Part shown: piece by piece, positions 36,170 to 44,623 of the stretch
Position numbering within the stretch: the first letter of the stretch is position 1
Layout: each line of letters starts with the position of its first letter
Source: Chitinophagaceae bacterium
Lineage (GTDB): Bacteria; Bacteroidota; Bacteroidia; Chitinophagales; Chitinophagaceae
Assembly: GCA_016719015.1 (NCBI GenBank)
Contig: JADKAZ010000016.1
Location: 93,483-157,482, forward strand
DNA length: 64,000 nt
Direction: 5' to 3'
Notes under the pieces: generated by a model
The model's input: only the letters and a program-made list of their open reading frames with translations
What the model was told of the DNA's origin: nothing
Databases searched by the model: none
Program-made: the position numbers and the translations under genes

Positions 36170-36562
36170 TTAAATCCGGAAAACATTATTCTGCAGGTAA
36201 GTATCCTGCTCCGATAACAGAGGTGGGGAATGATTGTGAAAATGACGTTGCCCGTCAGTATTTTCAAAAGCAGCGACTAGAAATGCTGATGGGGCTATTG
36301 CCTGAATTTCGAGAATTGGAAGCCCGTATGTAACAACAGGAATTTTATTTTGATCTTGTTCCAGCTTCACCACTTTCACCACATCATGACAGCAACCGCT
36401 TGATTCATGTGTATCCATTCCACACCTGCCGCATTGATCGGGAGAATTTGCATATAAATGAACAGACACTAATCTCTTCATGCAAAAATGAGAAGTGATA
36501 ATTACTCCACTTGTAACAGCGAAGTAGCAAATAAAAGATATGGCAAAAAGTACCTTTTTCAT
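36170..36562 (-). CDS. HYC_CC_PP-like small secreted protein
   Basis: 131 residues from ATG 36562 (MKKVLFAISFICYFAVTSG). The frame opens 63 bases earlier, but the hydrophobic leader starts here. It then shows SHFCMKRLVSVHLY, CGRCGM, SGCCHDV and a late SPPLL. The series HFC, CC and PP is that of a Bacteroidota family called HYC_CC_PP, found beside metal-handling genes. Its function is unknown; the cysteines and histidines suggest metal binding. It lies about 85 bp upstream of the Cys-rich HMA gene and begins the cluster. Confidence 0.65.
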   Translation of the reverse strand: MKKVLFAISFICYFAVTSGVIITSHFCMKRLVSVHLYANSPDQCGRCGMDTHESSGCCHDVVKVVKLEQDQNKIPVVTYGLPILEIQAIAPSAFLVAAFENTDGQRHFHNHSPPLLSEQDTYLQNNVFRI

Positions 36563-36638
36563 GAAGCAGTGTAAAGGTAAGACGGAATTTGCTGAATTAC
36601 GAAGGACGGCCCAGAAAGTTAACAAGTTGAATAGTAAC

Positions 36639-38675
36639 CTAGTTTACAAACGACCAGTAGACTCCCAGCCTGAACTGAAGACCGGGCAGGGCATACCCCG
36701 GGGCAACAAGGTTGTTATTAGTAAACCCGAAACCACCATTCTCCAGTTTTCGGGCGGTATTCAGATTTTCAGCCCTTACAAAGGCCTTAAAGGAACGGAT
36801 ACGGAAGTGCATATAGGCAGCAATATCGGGCAAAGGATTTTTTATCGTTATCGAATCCTGGTAATAAAACTGCCCCTGTACTGGTGAATAGCCGTCTGCT
36901 TTATAGGAGGAACGATAACGAAGTTCTGCCCCCATGGCAATGTTTAAATTCTTAAATCCAAGATTACCTTCATAAGCGATCCTGTTGCGGGTATAAATAA
37001 CAGGTACATTAACGGGGCCGTTTCCAATCACCTGTTGAAAATAAACTTCAGCATGCCAATGCCAGCGTTTGCCCAATTTGATAGTCTTTTCGGCAGCAAT
37101 CTGTAACACATTAAATAAAGCATTTTCCTGTTGCAACTTATAATAATCTTCGATGTATGTATAATTTGTTGAAAGGTAATAGTGACCGGTCAGCCTGAAT
37201 TTAAAAGATGGCAAAAAGTAGGAGGCGAAAAGATGGGTGTTATTTTCTTTCTTAAAATCTTTTACTGTTTTAAGAAAATAAAAACTGCTGCGGCTATCAA
37301 AAATAAATGATGGAGTACGGCTGGTATTCTCAAAACCTAATTGAATGTATCCAATCTTTTTACCCAGCAGCCTTTGCAGGCTGATATGTGCCTGGTAGTC
37401 GCCTTTGTTTAATCCGGTAAAAAATAATTTGCCATTGGCTTCAATATCCCACAAGAGATTACGGGTTTTATTCCGGTATTCCGCATGTCCGATTGTATTG
37501 ACAAAACTCTTTTGCCCCGAATTAAATTGTCCGGAAATACTCTGCAACTGCACACCGAGCTTAATAAATTGCTGTAGATTTTTTGCATCAGGAAACTGGT
37601 AAATGGAAAAATCATTACTGATTATTTTCCATTTATCTCTTACAATCAATGTATCAATAGGTTTCCGCAGGCTGGTGTCATAGTACGTTTTATAATACAC
37701 TGAATCACCTAAAAAATCCTGGAAAATATATTTATTCTGCTCCAATTGAAATGTATGCTCAAACCGGAGGCGGGGATAAAATAGCGGCACCACAGTCGAG
37801 TCCATAACAAGTGAATCCTTTTTCCCCAGGTCATATTGCTGGCGAAGTAACAGCGTAAACTCACTGTACTTATTACCCGTATTAATTTTTGTGGTAAAAA
37901 AATTAGAAGAGAACGGATCATCCCCACCCAGTTTGGTGGGTATATTAAAACGATCTTTATAAACGCTGCTGTTCAAATAATTAAAAGTATCTACTATACC
38001 TCCATTTTCACCGGACTGTATTTTATTAACCAATGCAACAAAATAATTATTATACCGCTTGTTCACTGATTGAAACCGGGAACTGAGCAGGTAATTATTG
38101 TGGTTTGTTTTCTGACTTTTAAAATACCCCGGAGAATTAATAAGCCTGTATTGAAATGCCGCATTCCAGTTTGGCTTCAGGTTTTGGGTATGTGTTAATT
38201 CAATTATCTGCTCTACCCGGCTGCCTAACTGGTAGTTGATTTCCGAATAAGGCCTGGTGGTATTAAAGAACCTTACTTTCTCAATTTTCCATTCATAAAT
38301 ATCATAAGCATGAAGCCCGGGATCAAAACCAGTATTGAACTTCGGAGAAAACAACAATGACCTTGAGGCATTCCCCACATTGCCAAGGAATATATGTGAG
38401 GCTGGTACAGGAAATCGCCTGGTAAAGTCATCAATAGAAGAATCTAATTTATAAGTACGGGTAGAGTCCAGGTACCGGTAAGATATTGTAACCGAATCTT
38501 CATTCTTATCTCTGTGCTGAAGGCTATCTGTGCTACCACCAGAACTACCTGGATTTGTAATATTACCCCCGATCCGCTTTAATTGCCCGCCAACCCGCTG
38601 AATATCCTGGGAAAATGAAATCACAGAAAATATAAACAGGAAAACAAGTAACAGGTATGTATATTTTTTTATCAG
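36639..38675 (-). CDS. putative porin (Porin_10-type outer-membrane barrel)
   Basis: About 678 residues. The body has a Pro/Gly-rich lead, SVTISYRYLDSTRTYKLDSS, FPVPASHIFLGNVGNASRSLLFSP and many later barrel strands (NYQLGSRVEQIIELTHTQ, AAFQYRLINSPGYF, KLGVQLQSISGQF), ending GLQFRLGVYWSFVN. This looks like the Bacteroidota putative porin family. The first AUG-like codon in frame is GTG 38624, which would leave only MISFSQ as leader. Reading on upstream gives KKYTYLLLVFLFIFSVISFSQ, a proper signal peptide, from CTG at 38675. A TAA closes the frame before that. I take CTG as the start, with a perfect TAnnTTTG box 7 bp before it. Confidence 0.75.
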   Translation of the reverse strand: MIKKYTYLLLVFLFIFSVISFSQDIQRVGGQLKRIGGNITNPGSSGGSTDSLQHRDKNEDSVTISYRYLDSTRTYKLDSSIDDFTRRFPVPASHIFLGNVGNASRSLLFSPKFNTGFDPGLHAYDIYEWKIEKVRFFNTTRPYSEINYQLGSRVEQIIELTHTQNLKPNWNAAFQYRLINSPGYFKSQKTNHNNYLLSSRFQSVNKRYNNYFVALVNKIQSGENGGIVDTFNYLNSSVYKDRFNIPTKLGGDDPFSSNFFTTKINTGNKYSEFTLLLRQQYDLGKKDSLVMDSTVVPLFYPRLRFEHTFQLEQNKYIFQDFLGDSVYYKTYYDTSLRKPIDTLIVRDKWKIISNDFSIYQFPDAKNLQQFIKLGVQLQSISGQFNSGQKSFVNTIGHAEYRNKTRNLLWDIEANGKLFFTGLNKGDYQAHISLQRLLGKKIGYIQLGFENTSRTPSFIFDSRSSFYFLKTVKDFKKENNTHLFASYFLPSFKFRLTGHYYLSTNYTYIEDYYKLQQENALFNVLQIAAEKTIKLGKRWHWHAEVYFQQVIGNGPVNVPVIYTRNRIAYEGNLGFKNLNIAMGAELRYRSSYKADGYSPVQGQFYYQDSITIKNPLPDIAAYMHFRIRSFKAFVRAENLNTARKLENGGFGFTNNNLVAPGYALPGLQFRLGVYWSFVN

Positions 38676-38682
38676 CGAAAAA

Positions 38683-38690
38683 CAAATTTA
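38683..38690 (-). promoter_or_regulatory. TAnnTTTG -7 box for the putative porin gene
   Basis: TAAATTTG on the minus strand ends 7 bases before the CTG start. That spacing places the transcript start at or next to the start codon, so the mRNA may be leaderless. No -33 TTTG at the usual distance. Confidence 0.4.
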
Positions 38691-38701
38691 AAAGACAACT
38701 A

Positions 38702-38735
38702 TAAAAAAACCTTTGCAAAATAGTTAAGCAAAGGT
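38702..38735 (-). terminator. rho-independent terminator after the purine nucleoside phosphorylase gene
   Basis: On the minus strand ACCTTTGC, an 11-base loop and GCAAAGGT form an 8-bp perfect stem followed by TTTTTT. Confidence 0.75.
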
Positions 38736-38759
38736 ATAAATCAGCAGCAATTCTGTTAA

Positions 38760-39584
38760 TTATATAGCTGCAACCAGTTCTTTAAAGATAGTTGCAAGTT
38801 TTGGCTCAGCCTGTTTAGCTGCTTCCAGCACTTCTTCATGAGTGATAATTGTATGATCCTCCCGGATACCAATATCTGTAACAATACTAATAGCAAACAC
38901 TTCCATACCCATATGATTAGCCACTATACATTCCTGGACTGTACTCATTCCCACCACATCAGCTCCGATAACTTTTATAAAGTGATACTCAGCTCTTGTT
39001 TCAAACGTTGGTCCGGTTACTGCGACGTACACACCTTCTTTCACATCATAATTATGAGCGACAGCAATAGCTTTTGCTTTTTGAATGAGGTGTTTTTTAT
39101 ACGGCTCACTCATGTCGGGGAAACGGGGACCAAAATCAGCAATATTTTTTCCGATCAAAGGGTTCGGAGTAAAAAAGCTTATATGATCGTTGATGATCAT
39201 AATATCTCCTACTTTATGATCGGGGTTTACCGTTCCTGCAGCGTTAGAAAGCAATAAGGTTTCCACGCCAAGTAATTTCATAACCCGAACCGGGAAAATA
39301 ACATCCTGCGCAGAATAACCTTCATAATAATGAAACCGGCCGGCCATCGCCACCACTGTTTTACCACTCAGTTTTCCGAAGATCAATTTTCCTTTATGCC
39401 CTTCTACCGTTGACACTGGAAAGTTGGGAATATCACCATATGCCACTTCTTTTTCTATCTCAATTTCTTCAACAAAATTTCCCAGGCCACTGCCCAGCAC
39501 TATACCCACCGTTGGTGTTTCTTTATATTGCTTTTTAAGAAATTTTACTGTCTCGTTAAATTGTTTCAAGGCTTTTTTTCCCAT
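38760..39584 (-). CDS. purine-nucleoside phosphorylase
   Basis: This 274-residue cytosolic enzyme splits purine nucleosides with phosphate into free base and ribose-1-phosphate. Family marks are GIVLGSGLGNF (phosphate loop), VEGHKGKLIFG, AGRFHYYEGY, LLSNAAGTVNP, VTGPTFETRAEY and VGMSTVQECIVANHMGMEV. The last two carry the base- and ribose-binding residues of the trimeric (class II, PunA-like) branch. The length is normal. It is followed by its own hairpin terminator. Confidence 0.95.
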   Translation of the reverse strand: MGKKALKQFNETVKFLKKQYKETPTVGIVLGSGLGNFVEEIEIEKEVAYGDIPNFPVSTVEGHKGKLIFGKLSGKTVVAMAGRFHYYEGYSAQDVIFPVRVMKLLGVETLLLSNAAGTVNPDHKVGDIMIINDHISFFTPNPLIGKNIADFGPRFPDMSEPYKKHLIQKAKAIAVAHNYDVKEGVYVAVTGPTFETRAEYHFIKVIGADVVGMSTVQECIVANHMGMEVFAISIVTDIGIREDHTIITHEEVLEAAKQAEPKLATIFKELVAAI

Positions 39585-39654
39585 AAAAATTAATTGAGTT
39601 CCACTTACGTTACTACTTCACGGACAAGCTGCAAACGTACAGAAAAATTTGGGC

Positions 39655-40464
39655 TTAATAATTATAGCGGTAAAAATCACAAACCTCTTCATCGCACAAA
39701 AGTTTTTGCAGTGTAGTGTCTTTCAGTACATCCATGTAATCCATCCATTTACCTTCCACTTTTATTTTGCGATATATCAATCGTATTCCCTGGCTGTAAT
39801 CAACCCACCAGTTGATATGCCCGGTATATAAAGTTTGAATAGGTTTGCCATCCAGCTTATGCCATCCATAAATGGCAACTCTGTTTTTTCTCGGGTCGCT
39901 GGAAATTTTCCCGCTGATTACAACGTCCTTTTTTATTCCGGCAATTAATCCCCTTCTATCTTTTCGTTGCCCTTCAATAATAAGGTGATGCTGCCACATA
40001 GTAGGTGTACTGTCACGAAAAGCAAACATCGGTACAGGCTCAAGTTTCACTTTTGCAGCTTTATAAATATCATCCACCATTTTTCTGGTTGGTAAAAAAC
40101 AATGAAAGCTGTCAGCAATTTGCTGTGCGGCATTGGGTGTTATGTTGATCCTTGCCCAATCATTATCGGTGCCAACACTTAAATAGTCAGGCGCTGCATA
40201 ATAAGTGGCTTTTATAATTTTTCCGGTAGATGAATCAATTATGCTTGTATTAACTGCAATAAATTTTTTGAGAAACCGGGGGATATTACCAGCTTTTATT
40301 TCCTTCAAGACAAAGGAGTCTCTTTCAGCCCATTTCATGGCAAATGCATGGTGATAAAAATCAGTACCTGTCAGCGAAGAGGTTCTTTCCGGCCAGTTCA
40401 TTCTTTTTATTGACTGGCAGGAAGCAAAAAAAAGCAAGAATAAAACAATGGATGCCTTTATCAT
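39655..40464 (-). CDS. lipoprotein of unknown function
   Basis: About 269 residues from ATG 40464 (MIKASIVLFLLFFASCQ), where the lipobox FFASC is clear. The frame opens at 40503, but the earlier residues are polar and would spoil the signal. The body has NWPERTSSLTGTDFYHHAFAM, APDYLSVGTDNDWARINITP, AAQQIADSFHCFLPTRKMVDDIYKAAKV and HINWWVDYSQGIRLIYRKIKV. I do not recognise a family. The gene is divergent from sucC, with about 150 bp between the starts. Confidence 0.75.
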   Translation of the reverse strand: MIKASIVLFLLFFASCQSIKRMNWPERTSSLTGTDFYHHAFAMKWAERDSFVLKEIKAGNIPRFLKKFIAVNTSIIDSSTGKIIKATYYAAPDYLSVGTDNDWARINITPNAAQQIADSFHCFLPTRKMVDDIYKAAKVKLEPVPMFAFRDSTPTMWQHHLIIEGQRKDRRGLIAGIKKDVVISGKISSDPRKNRVAIYGWHKLDGKPIQTLYTGHINWWVDYSQGIRLIYRKIKVEGKWMDYMDVLKDTTLQKLLCDEEVCDFYRYNY

Positions 40465-40620
40465 ACCTATCTCAAAAATAGAGTTTTTACTTCCGATATC
40501 CACGGTGCAAAGTTGCTGTTGATGATCCTTCTGAAAAGAAAATTGAAGCTCCGACTTTTACCTATTTCATCCATATTTCACTATTATCTCTTTCCTTATC
40601 TTCGCCAAAATTTTTACAGC

Positions 40621-41832
40621 ATGAATCTCCATGAATACCAGGCTAAAGAATTATTAAAAAAGTATAATGTACCCGTACAGGAAGGCTTTGCCTGCACTAC
40701 GGTACAGGAAGCCGAAGATGCCTACCGCCAGATAAAGACCCAGACCGGTAGCAAATTTGCCATTGTAAAAGCGCAGATACATGCTGGTGGGCGGGGGAAA
40801 GGAACAGTGAAGGAAAATGGGATCAATGGAGTAAAAGTTGCCAAGTCCCTGGAAGACATTCAGGAGTTTGCCAATAAAATATTAGGCGGCACTTTAGTTA
40901 CCGTACAAACCGGACCAGCTGGTAAAGTTGTCAATAAAATATTTGTAGCGGCTGATATGTACTACGACGGGCCAAGTGAAAGAAAAGAATTTTATCTCTC
41001 TATTTTGCTCGACCGTACAAAAGGACAGAATGTAATTATGTACAGCACCGAAGGCGGGATGAACATTGAAGATGTGGCACATAATACTCCCGAAAAAATA
41101 TTTAAAGAATGGGTACACCCTTGCGGTGGTTTACAGGGATTCCAGGCAAGAAAGATTGCTTTTAATCTCGGGCTAACGGGTGAAGCATTTAAGAACTGTA
41201 CAAAATTTGTTACCAATCTTTATAATGCATATGTAGGATTGGACTGTTCTATGCTGGAAATAAACCCCCTCTTCAAAGCCTCAGATGATAAGATCATTGC
41301 GGTGGACTGTAAGATGGGATTAGATGAAAACTCATTGATGCGCCATGCTGATCTTGCATCACTGAGGGATGTAACGGAAGAAGATCCTACTGAAGTAGAA
41401 GCAGGTAAACACAACCTGAATTTTGTAAAACTGGATGGTAATGTTGGATGTATGGTAAATGGGGCTGGTTTGGCAATGGCCACCATGGATATGATTAAAT
41501 TAAGCGGCGGAGAACCTGCTAACTTCCTTGATGTAGGCGGCACAGCCAATGCTCAAACAGTAGAAGCCGGTTTCAAAATCATTCTGAAAGACCCTGCAGT
41601 AAAAGCTATCCTTATCAATATTTTTGGCGGTATCGTTCGCTGCGACCGTGTAGCGCAGGGTGTTATTGATGCATATAAAAATCTGGGCAACATACAAATT
41701 CCCATCATCGTTCGTTTGCAGGGTACCAATGCTGTAGAAGCAAAAAAACTGATTGACGAAAGCGGATTGAAAGTACAGTCTGCCATCTTATTGAGCGAGG
41801 CAGCCGACCTGGTGAAAAAGGCAGTGGCGTAA
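40621..41832 (+). CDS. sucC: ADP-forming succinate--CoA ligase, beta subunit
   Basis: 403 residues from ATG 40621 (MNLHEYQAKELL), the standard family start. The frame opens 108 bases earlier, but those codons run into noncoding upstream sequence. It has an ATP-grasp domain (KAQIHAGGRGKGTV), GLDCSMLEINPLF, CKMGLDENSLMRH and the C-terminal flavodoxin-like part with NFLDVGGTANAQ and LINIFGGIVRCD. With SucD it turns succinyl-CoA into succinate with nucleotide phosphorylation in the TCA cycle. sucD is not next to it. TATCTTCG at 40597-40604 is a near-match to a -7 box. Confidence 0.97.
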   Translation: MNLHEYQAKELLKKYNVPVQEGFACTTVQEAEDAYRQIKTQTGSKFAIVKAQIHAGGRGKGTVKENGINGVKVAKSLEDIQEFANKILGGTLVTVQTGPAGKVVNKIFVAADMYYDGPSERKEFYLSILLDRTKGQNVIMYSTEGGMNIEDVAHNTPEKIFKEWVHPCGGLQGFQARKIAFNLGLTGEAFKNCTKFVTNLYNAYVGLDCSMLEINPLFKASDDKIIAVDCKMGLDENSLMRHADLASLRDVTEEDPTEVEAGKHNLNFVKLDGNVGCMVNGAGLAMATMDMIKLSGGEPANFLDVGGTANAQTVEAGFKIILKDPAVKAILINIFGGIVRCDRVAQGVIDAYKNLGNIQIPIIVRLQGTNAVEAKKLIDESGLKVQSAILLSEAADLVKKAVA

Positions 41833-41877
41833 TGCTGAACAGGAGAAGATTTTTTATTCCGAAAATTAGCTGATATA

Positions 41878-41914
41878 CAAATCCTGGTCTTACAGCCGGG
41901 ATTTTATTTTTTTT
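41878..41914 (+). terminator. rho-independent terminator after sucC
   Basis: ATCCTGG, an 8-base loop and CCGGGAT pair with one G-T wobble, extended by A/T pairs and followed by TTTTATTTTTTTT. Confidence 0.75.
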
Positions 41915-41937
41915 AACCAGGAATTTTATATTTAAAT

Positions 41938-42420
41938 ATGAAAATCAATATCCGTAACATACAGCTTGCAGACAATCCCTTTCTTTCAAAGATTATAAAA
42001 GACACATTGGCGGAATTTGGTGCCAACAGACCCGGCACCGTTTATTATGACCCGACTACAGATGCCTTGTTTGAATTATTTCAAACGCATGGCGCCGCAT
42101 ATTTTGTTGCTGAACTGAATGGGGAAATAGTTGGTGGGGGTGGTATTTATCCAACGGATGGTTTACCTGATGACACCTGTGAATTAGTAAAAATGTATTT
42201 GCTGCCCCAGGCAAGAGGCACAGGTCTCGGCAGAACATTAATTGAGAAAAGCCTTGGCTTTGCTAAAGAAGCCGGCTATCAACAAGCTTATCTTGAAACA
42301 ATGCCGGAATTAAAGCAGGCATTGAATATCTACGCAAAATTTGGTTTTGAATACCTGAAAGAGCCAATGGGCAACAGCGGACATACCGGTTGCAGTTTAT
42401 GGATGCTTAAGAATTTATAA
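41938..42420 (+). CDS. GNAT family N-acetyltransferase
   Basis: 160 residues with the acetyl-CoA loop LLPQARGTGLGRTLIEKSL, preceded by GEIVGGGGIYPTDGLPDDTCELVKMYL and followed by AYLETMPELKQALNIYAKFGFEYL. The end GHTGCSLWM is typical of the PanM/Ats-like branch found in Bacteroidota. The substrate (amine or amino acid) is unknown. It lies after the sucC terminator on the same strand and has its own transcription unit. Confidence 0.85.
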   Translation: MKINIRNIQLADNPFLSKIIKDTLAEFGANRPGTVYYDPTTDALFELFQTHGAAYFVAELNGEIVGGGGIYPTDGLPDDTCELVKMYLLPQARGTGLGRTLIEKSLGFAKEAGYQQAYLETMPELKQALNIYAKFGFEYLKEPMGNSGHTGCSLWMLKNL

Positions 42421-42465
42421 TTCTCAGTTCATGGGTTTGAGATGTACGATTGTTAACCAAAACTA

Positions 42466-43086
42466 TCAACCCAGTGGTTCCACCTCATATACAGGACTGA
42501 ATAAATATAGCTTACCTGTCTTCACTTCTTTACACTTGAACCGTTTTCTTAACTTCTCTCCTCTTTGAAACACCCTGCCATCTTTTATTCTGAATAAAGT
42601 ATTGGCTGGCAATTCCTCTATTAACCGATGATGGCTCTCCCTGGTATCGTACTTTCTTAATACACGCAGCAACCCATCTTCAGCGCAGCTGCTTGCCGCC
42701 GGGTTTTTCAGCGATTGCAACAACTCTGTTTCAATATCAGCAGGAAATATCTTGTGCTCCACAAACTGTTGCAGTAGCAGCCCGAAAATCATTTTCCATT
42801 CTTTACCATGAGCCTGCACTTTATTACTATGCTGCTCAAATGTGAGCAGGTGTGCCAGTTCATGCAGCAACGTAATGAGGAACGAAAATTTATTCAGGTT
42901 ACCATTAACACTGATACGGTGATTGGCATGATGGGTACGGTGGCGGTAATCTCCTAAAATACTTTTTCGTTCCCTCGCAATGGTCAAATGTATCTTATAT
43001 TGATGCAGGTACATCATCACTTCATCAGCGGTGCCCGGCGGCAGATAGTGTTGCAGCTGATTAAGGGGAACTTCTTTTTTAGGCAT
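42466..43086 (-). CDS. SprT-like zinc metalloprotein
   Basis: 206 residues with the zinc motif HELAH (His75, Glu76, His79) and a third ligand near QAHGKEWKMIF (His93), as in the SprT/Spartan-like family. The C-terminus has FRIKDGRVFQRGEKLRKRFKCKEVKTGKLYLFSP, a short zinc-ribbon-like part. Bacterial SprT-like proteins are thought to be proteases but their targets are unknown. It is the last gene of a five-gene overlapping operon with AtpZ-like and bactofilin proteins, overlapping the 131-aa gene by 8 bases. Confidence 0.88.
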   Translation of the reverse strand: MPKKEVPLNQLQHYLPPGTADEVMMYLHQYKIHLTIARERKSILGDYRHRTHHANHRISVNGNLNKFSFLITLLHELAHLLTFEQHSNKVQAHGKEWKMIFGLLLQQFVEHKIFPADIETELLQSLKNPAASSCAEDGLLRVLRKYDTRESHHRLIEELPANTLFRIKDGRVFQRGEKLRKRFKCKEVKTGKLYLFSPVYEVEPLG

Positions 43087-43474
43087 TCTTTTTTTGCTTC
43101 AATAACTTTTGCAGAGATGCAACTTCCAGGAAAGTGTAAACAAGATATAGCCCCATACAGATAAATAAGGCTGGCTTGTTGAGATTCTTTTTTGCGACCA
43201 TGATGTAAACAAAAGCTGCAATGGCGATTATAAAAAATTTTGCCATAAAACTGCCATACAGGGATCCTACTGATGAACGTGGATTCGGAGAGACTAGTGA
43301 CCGCTGTGAGATGTAAAATGATAAAGCAGTTGCAATAAAGAGTATCAGATTTCCACCAATCAATACTTCATGATCTATTCCCTGTTTGTTCAAAAAGGAT
43401 TTTCCTACCAAGAAAAATGTATTCAACAAAATAAAGAGGATTAAAATGGGGAACCAGGGCTTTCTACTTTTCAT
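43079..43474 (-). CDS. small membrane protein of the AtpI/AtpZ neighbourhood (131 aa)
   Basis: 131 residues with four hydrophobic segments (about residues 7-25, 38-55, 74-92 and 104-120) separated by short polar loops. The end carries LQKLLKQKKN. It overlaps the AtpZ-like gene by 11 bases and the SprT-like gene by 8. Proteins of this size and position are often found between AtpZ and AtpB in Bacteroidota, but no sequence motif proves an ATP-synthase role. I do not recognise a family. Confidence 0.7.
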   Translation of the reverse strand: MKSRKPWFPILILFILLNTFFLVGKSFLNKQGIDHEVLIGGNLILFIATALSFYISQRSLVSPNPRSSVGSLYGSFMAKFFIIAIAAFVYIMVAKKNLNKPALFICMGLYLVYTFLEVASLQKLLKQKKNA

Positions 43475-43694
43475 CTTTCGGTGGTTTTGCGGTTTCCCTT
43501 GTCAATTTGTAAAAGATCGCAACAAGGGTGAGCAAAGGTAAGACACAGGCCAGCAATGGTAAAGTATGCAACCATTTATCTGCTTTCAGCCCAACAAAAA
43601 CCGAAAGGCCAATGGCTACTAATAACTGAGTGCCTAAACTGGCATAGCGCAGTAAAAATTGCTTGTTGCTATTTGATGGCGGCTTGTTGTTCAT
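43464..43694 (-). CDS. AtpZ/AtpI-like protein
   Basis: 76 residues with two transmembrane helices. The first has the AtpZ/AtpI pattern YASLGTQLLVAIGLSVFVGLKADKWLHT, and the second reads LLACVLPLLTLVAIFYKLTRET. Small AtpI/AtpZ proteins help F-type ATP synthase assembly or ion supply. Here it overlaps the bactofilin gene by 26 bases and the next gene by 11, so it is translationally coupled to them. Unusually, no atpB/E/F/H/A/G genes follow it in this window. Confidence 0.8.
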   Translation of the reverse strand: MNNKPPSNSNKQFLLRYASLGTQLLVAIGLSVFVGLKADKWLHTLPLLACVLPLLTLVAIFYKLTRETAKPPKDEK

Positions 43695-44079
43695 TATTAC
43701 TCATCTCCACAATATTGGCTCCCATGTGACATTGGCCGTTGAAAGTTGCACTGGGTTCTACCTGTAATTTACCCGCATATAAATTTCCTGTAACCACACA
43801 TTCGCCCCGCAATTGCAATAACTCTTTTGCCCTGACATTTCCGGAAACCTTTCCTACAATATCAGACTGGTTGCAGGTAATATCACCTTCTACTATCCCA
43901 CTGCTACCTATTATAATTTTTGCAGCGCTGTGAATATTTCCCAGAACAGTGCCATCAATCCGCAAATCACTATTGCTGCTGATGTCGCCTTTAAGCGTAG
44001 TGCCGGCACCGATCAGAGTGGCACCTCCACCATTTGTTTTTTCTTGTTGCATGTCGGTTTTGTTTTTGGTATTAAACAT
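43669..44079 (-). CDS. bactofilin (polymer-forming cytoskeletal protein)
   Basis: 136 residues (or 127 from ATG 44052). The core is a right-handed beta-helix with regular short repeats: TTLKGDISSNSDLRIDGTVLGNIHSAAKIIIGSSGIVEGDI, then VSGNVRAKELLQLRGECVVTGNLYAGKLQVEPSATFNGQC. Disordered N- and C-terminal tails flank it. Bactofilins self-assemble without a nucleotide and organise cell shape or envelope sites. The gene is coupled to the AtpZ-like gene by overlap and lies 11 bp after a single-helix membrane protein that could anchor it. Confidence 0.92.
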   Translation of the reverse strand: MFNTKNKTDMQQEKTNGGGATLIGAGTTLKGDISSNSDLRIDGTVLGNIHSAAKIIIGSSGIVEGDITCNQSDIVGKVSGNVRAKELLQLRGECVVTGNLYAGKLQVEPSATFNGQCHMGANIVEMSNNEQQAAIK

Positions 44080-44090
44080 AGCGTTGTTAA

Positions 44091-44492
44091 TTAATCGTCA
44101 GATGCTTCTGCTTTAGGTACATTGATTCTTGTTGTATCCAGGACTACCGTATTGTTTCCTTTTAAAGGCCCTTTTGTAAGACCTTCATTATATTGTTCCA
44201 ATAGCCTTATTTCCCTGTCTGCTTCATCCACTTTATATTTTAGTTGCCGCAATTCTGTGGCGGTCTGATAATCGGTGGTGGCACCGGGAATATAATATTT
44301 CAAAGGGGTGAAAACGATGAGGGCTACTGTAAGACCCACCAACAGCACAAATATTGTGCTCAACATGATGTAAACACTCAAACGGGACAATTTAAAAGTC
44401 ACTACTTCTTCGTAAGTGTCATCATTCATCACCACCAGCCGGTATCTGTTCCTGAGGCGTTTTAAGGTAGATTCTGCATCCAATTTAGCCAT
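44091..44492 (-). CDS. single-pass membrane protein like the N-terminus of Bacteroidota M23 peptidases
   Basis: 133 residues. The N-terminal RYRLVVMNDDTYEEVVTFKLSRLSVYI, one helix (IMLSTIFVLLVGLTVALIVFTPLKYYIPG) and a short coiled-coil (LRQLKYKVDEADREIRLLEQY) match the front part of Bacteroidota M23 peptidoglycan peptidases. The peptidase domain is absent, so this is a stand-alone anchor/coiled-coil. It is the first gene of the bactofilin operon. Linking the bactofilin filament to a periplasmic coiled-coil is an attractive but unproven role. Confidence 0.75.
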   Translation of the reverse strand: MAKLDAESTLKRLRNRYRLVVMNDDTYEEVVTFKLSRLSVYIMLSTIFVLLVGLTVALIVFTPLKYYIPGATTDYQTATELRQLKYKVDEADREIRLLEQYNEGLTKGPLKGNNTVVLDTTRINVPKAEASDD

Positions 44493-44623
44493 AACCCAAT
44501 TTTAATAAACTAAAGGTAAGCAATGGGGGCTGGTTTTGCCAGTTTCATGCAATCAAAATAGCGTCAAAAAAATGGCCTACTTTTATACTAAAATATTTGA
44601 AATTCAGTTAATAAGACTTTAGA

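Noticed and set aside
36148..36333. Plus-strand 61-codon frame
   Set aside because: It is the reverse of the HYC_CC_PP-like gene and has no coding features of its own.
40513..40620. Upstream extension of sucC
   Set aside because: The conserved MNLHEYQAK start is at 40621; the extension has no family similarity.
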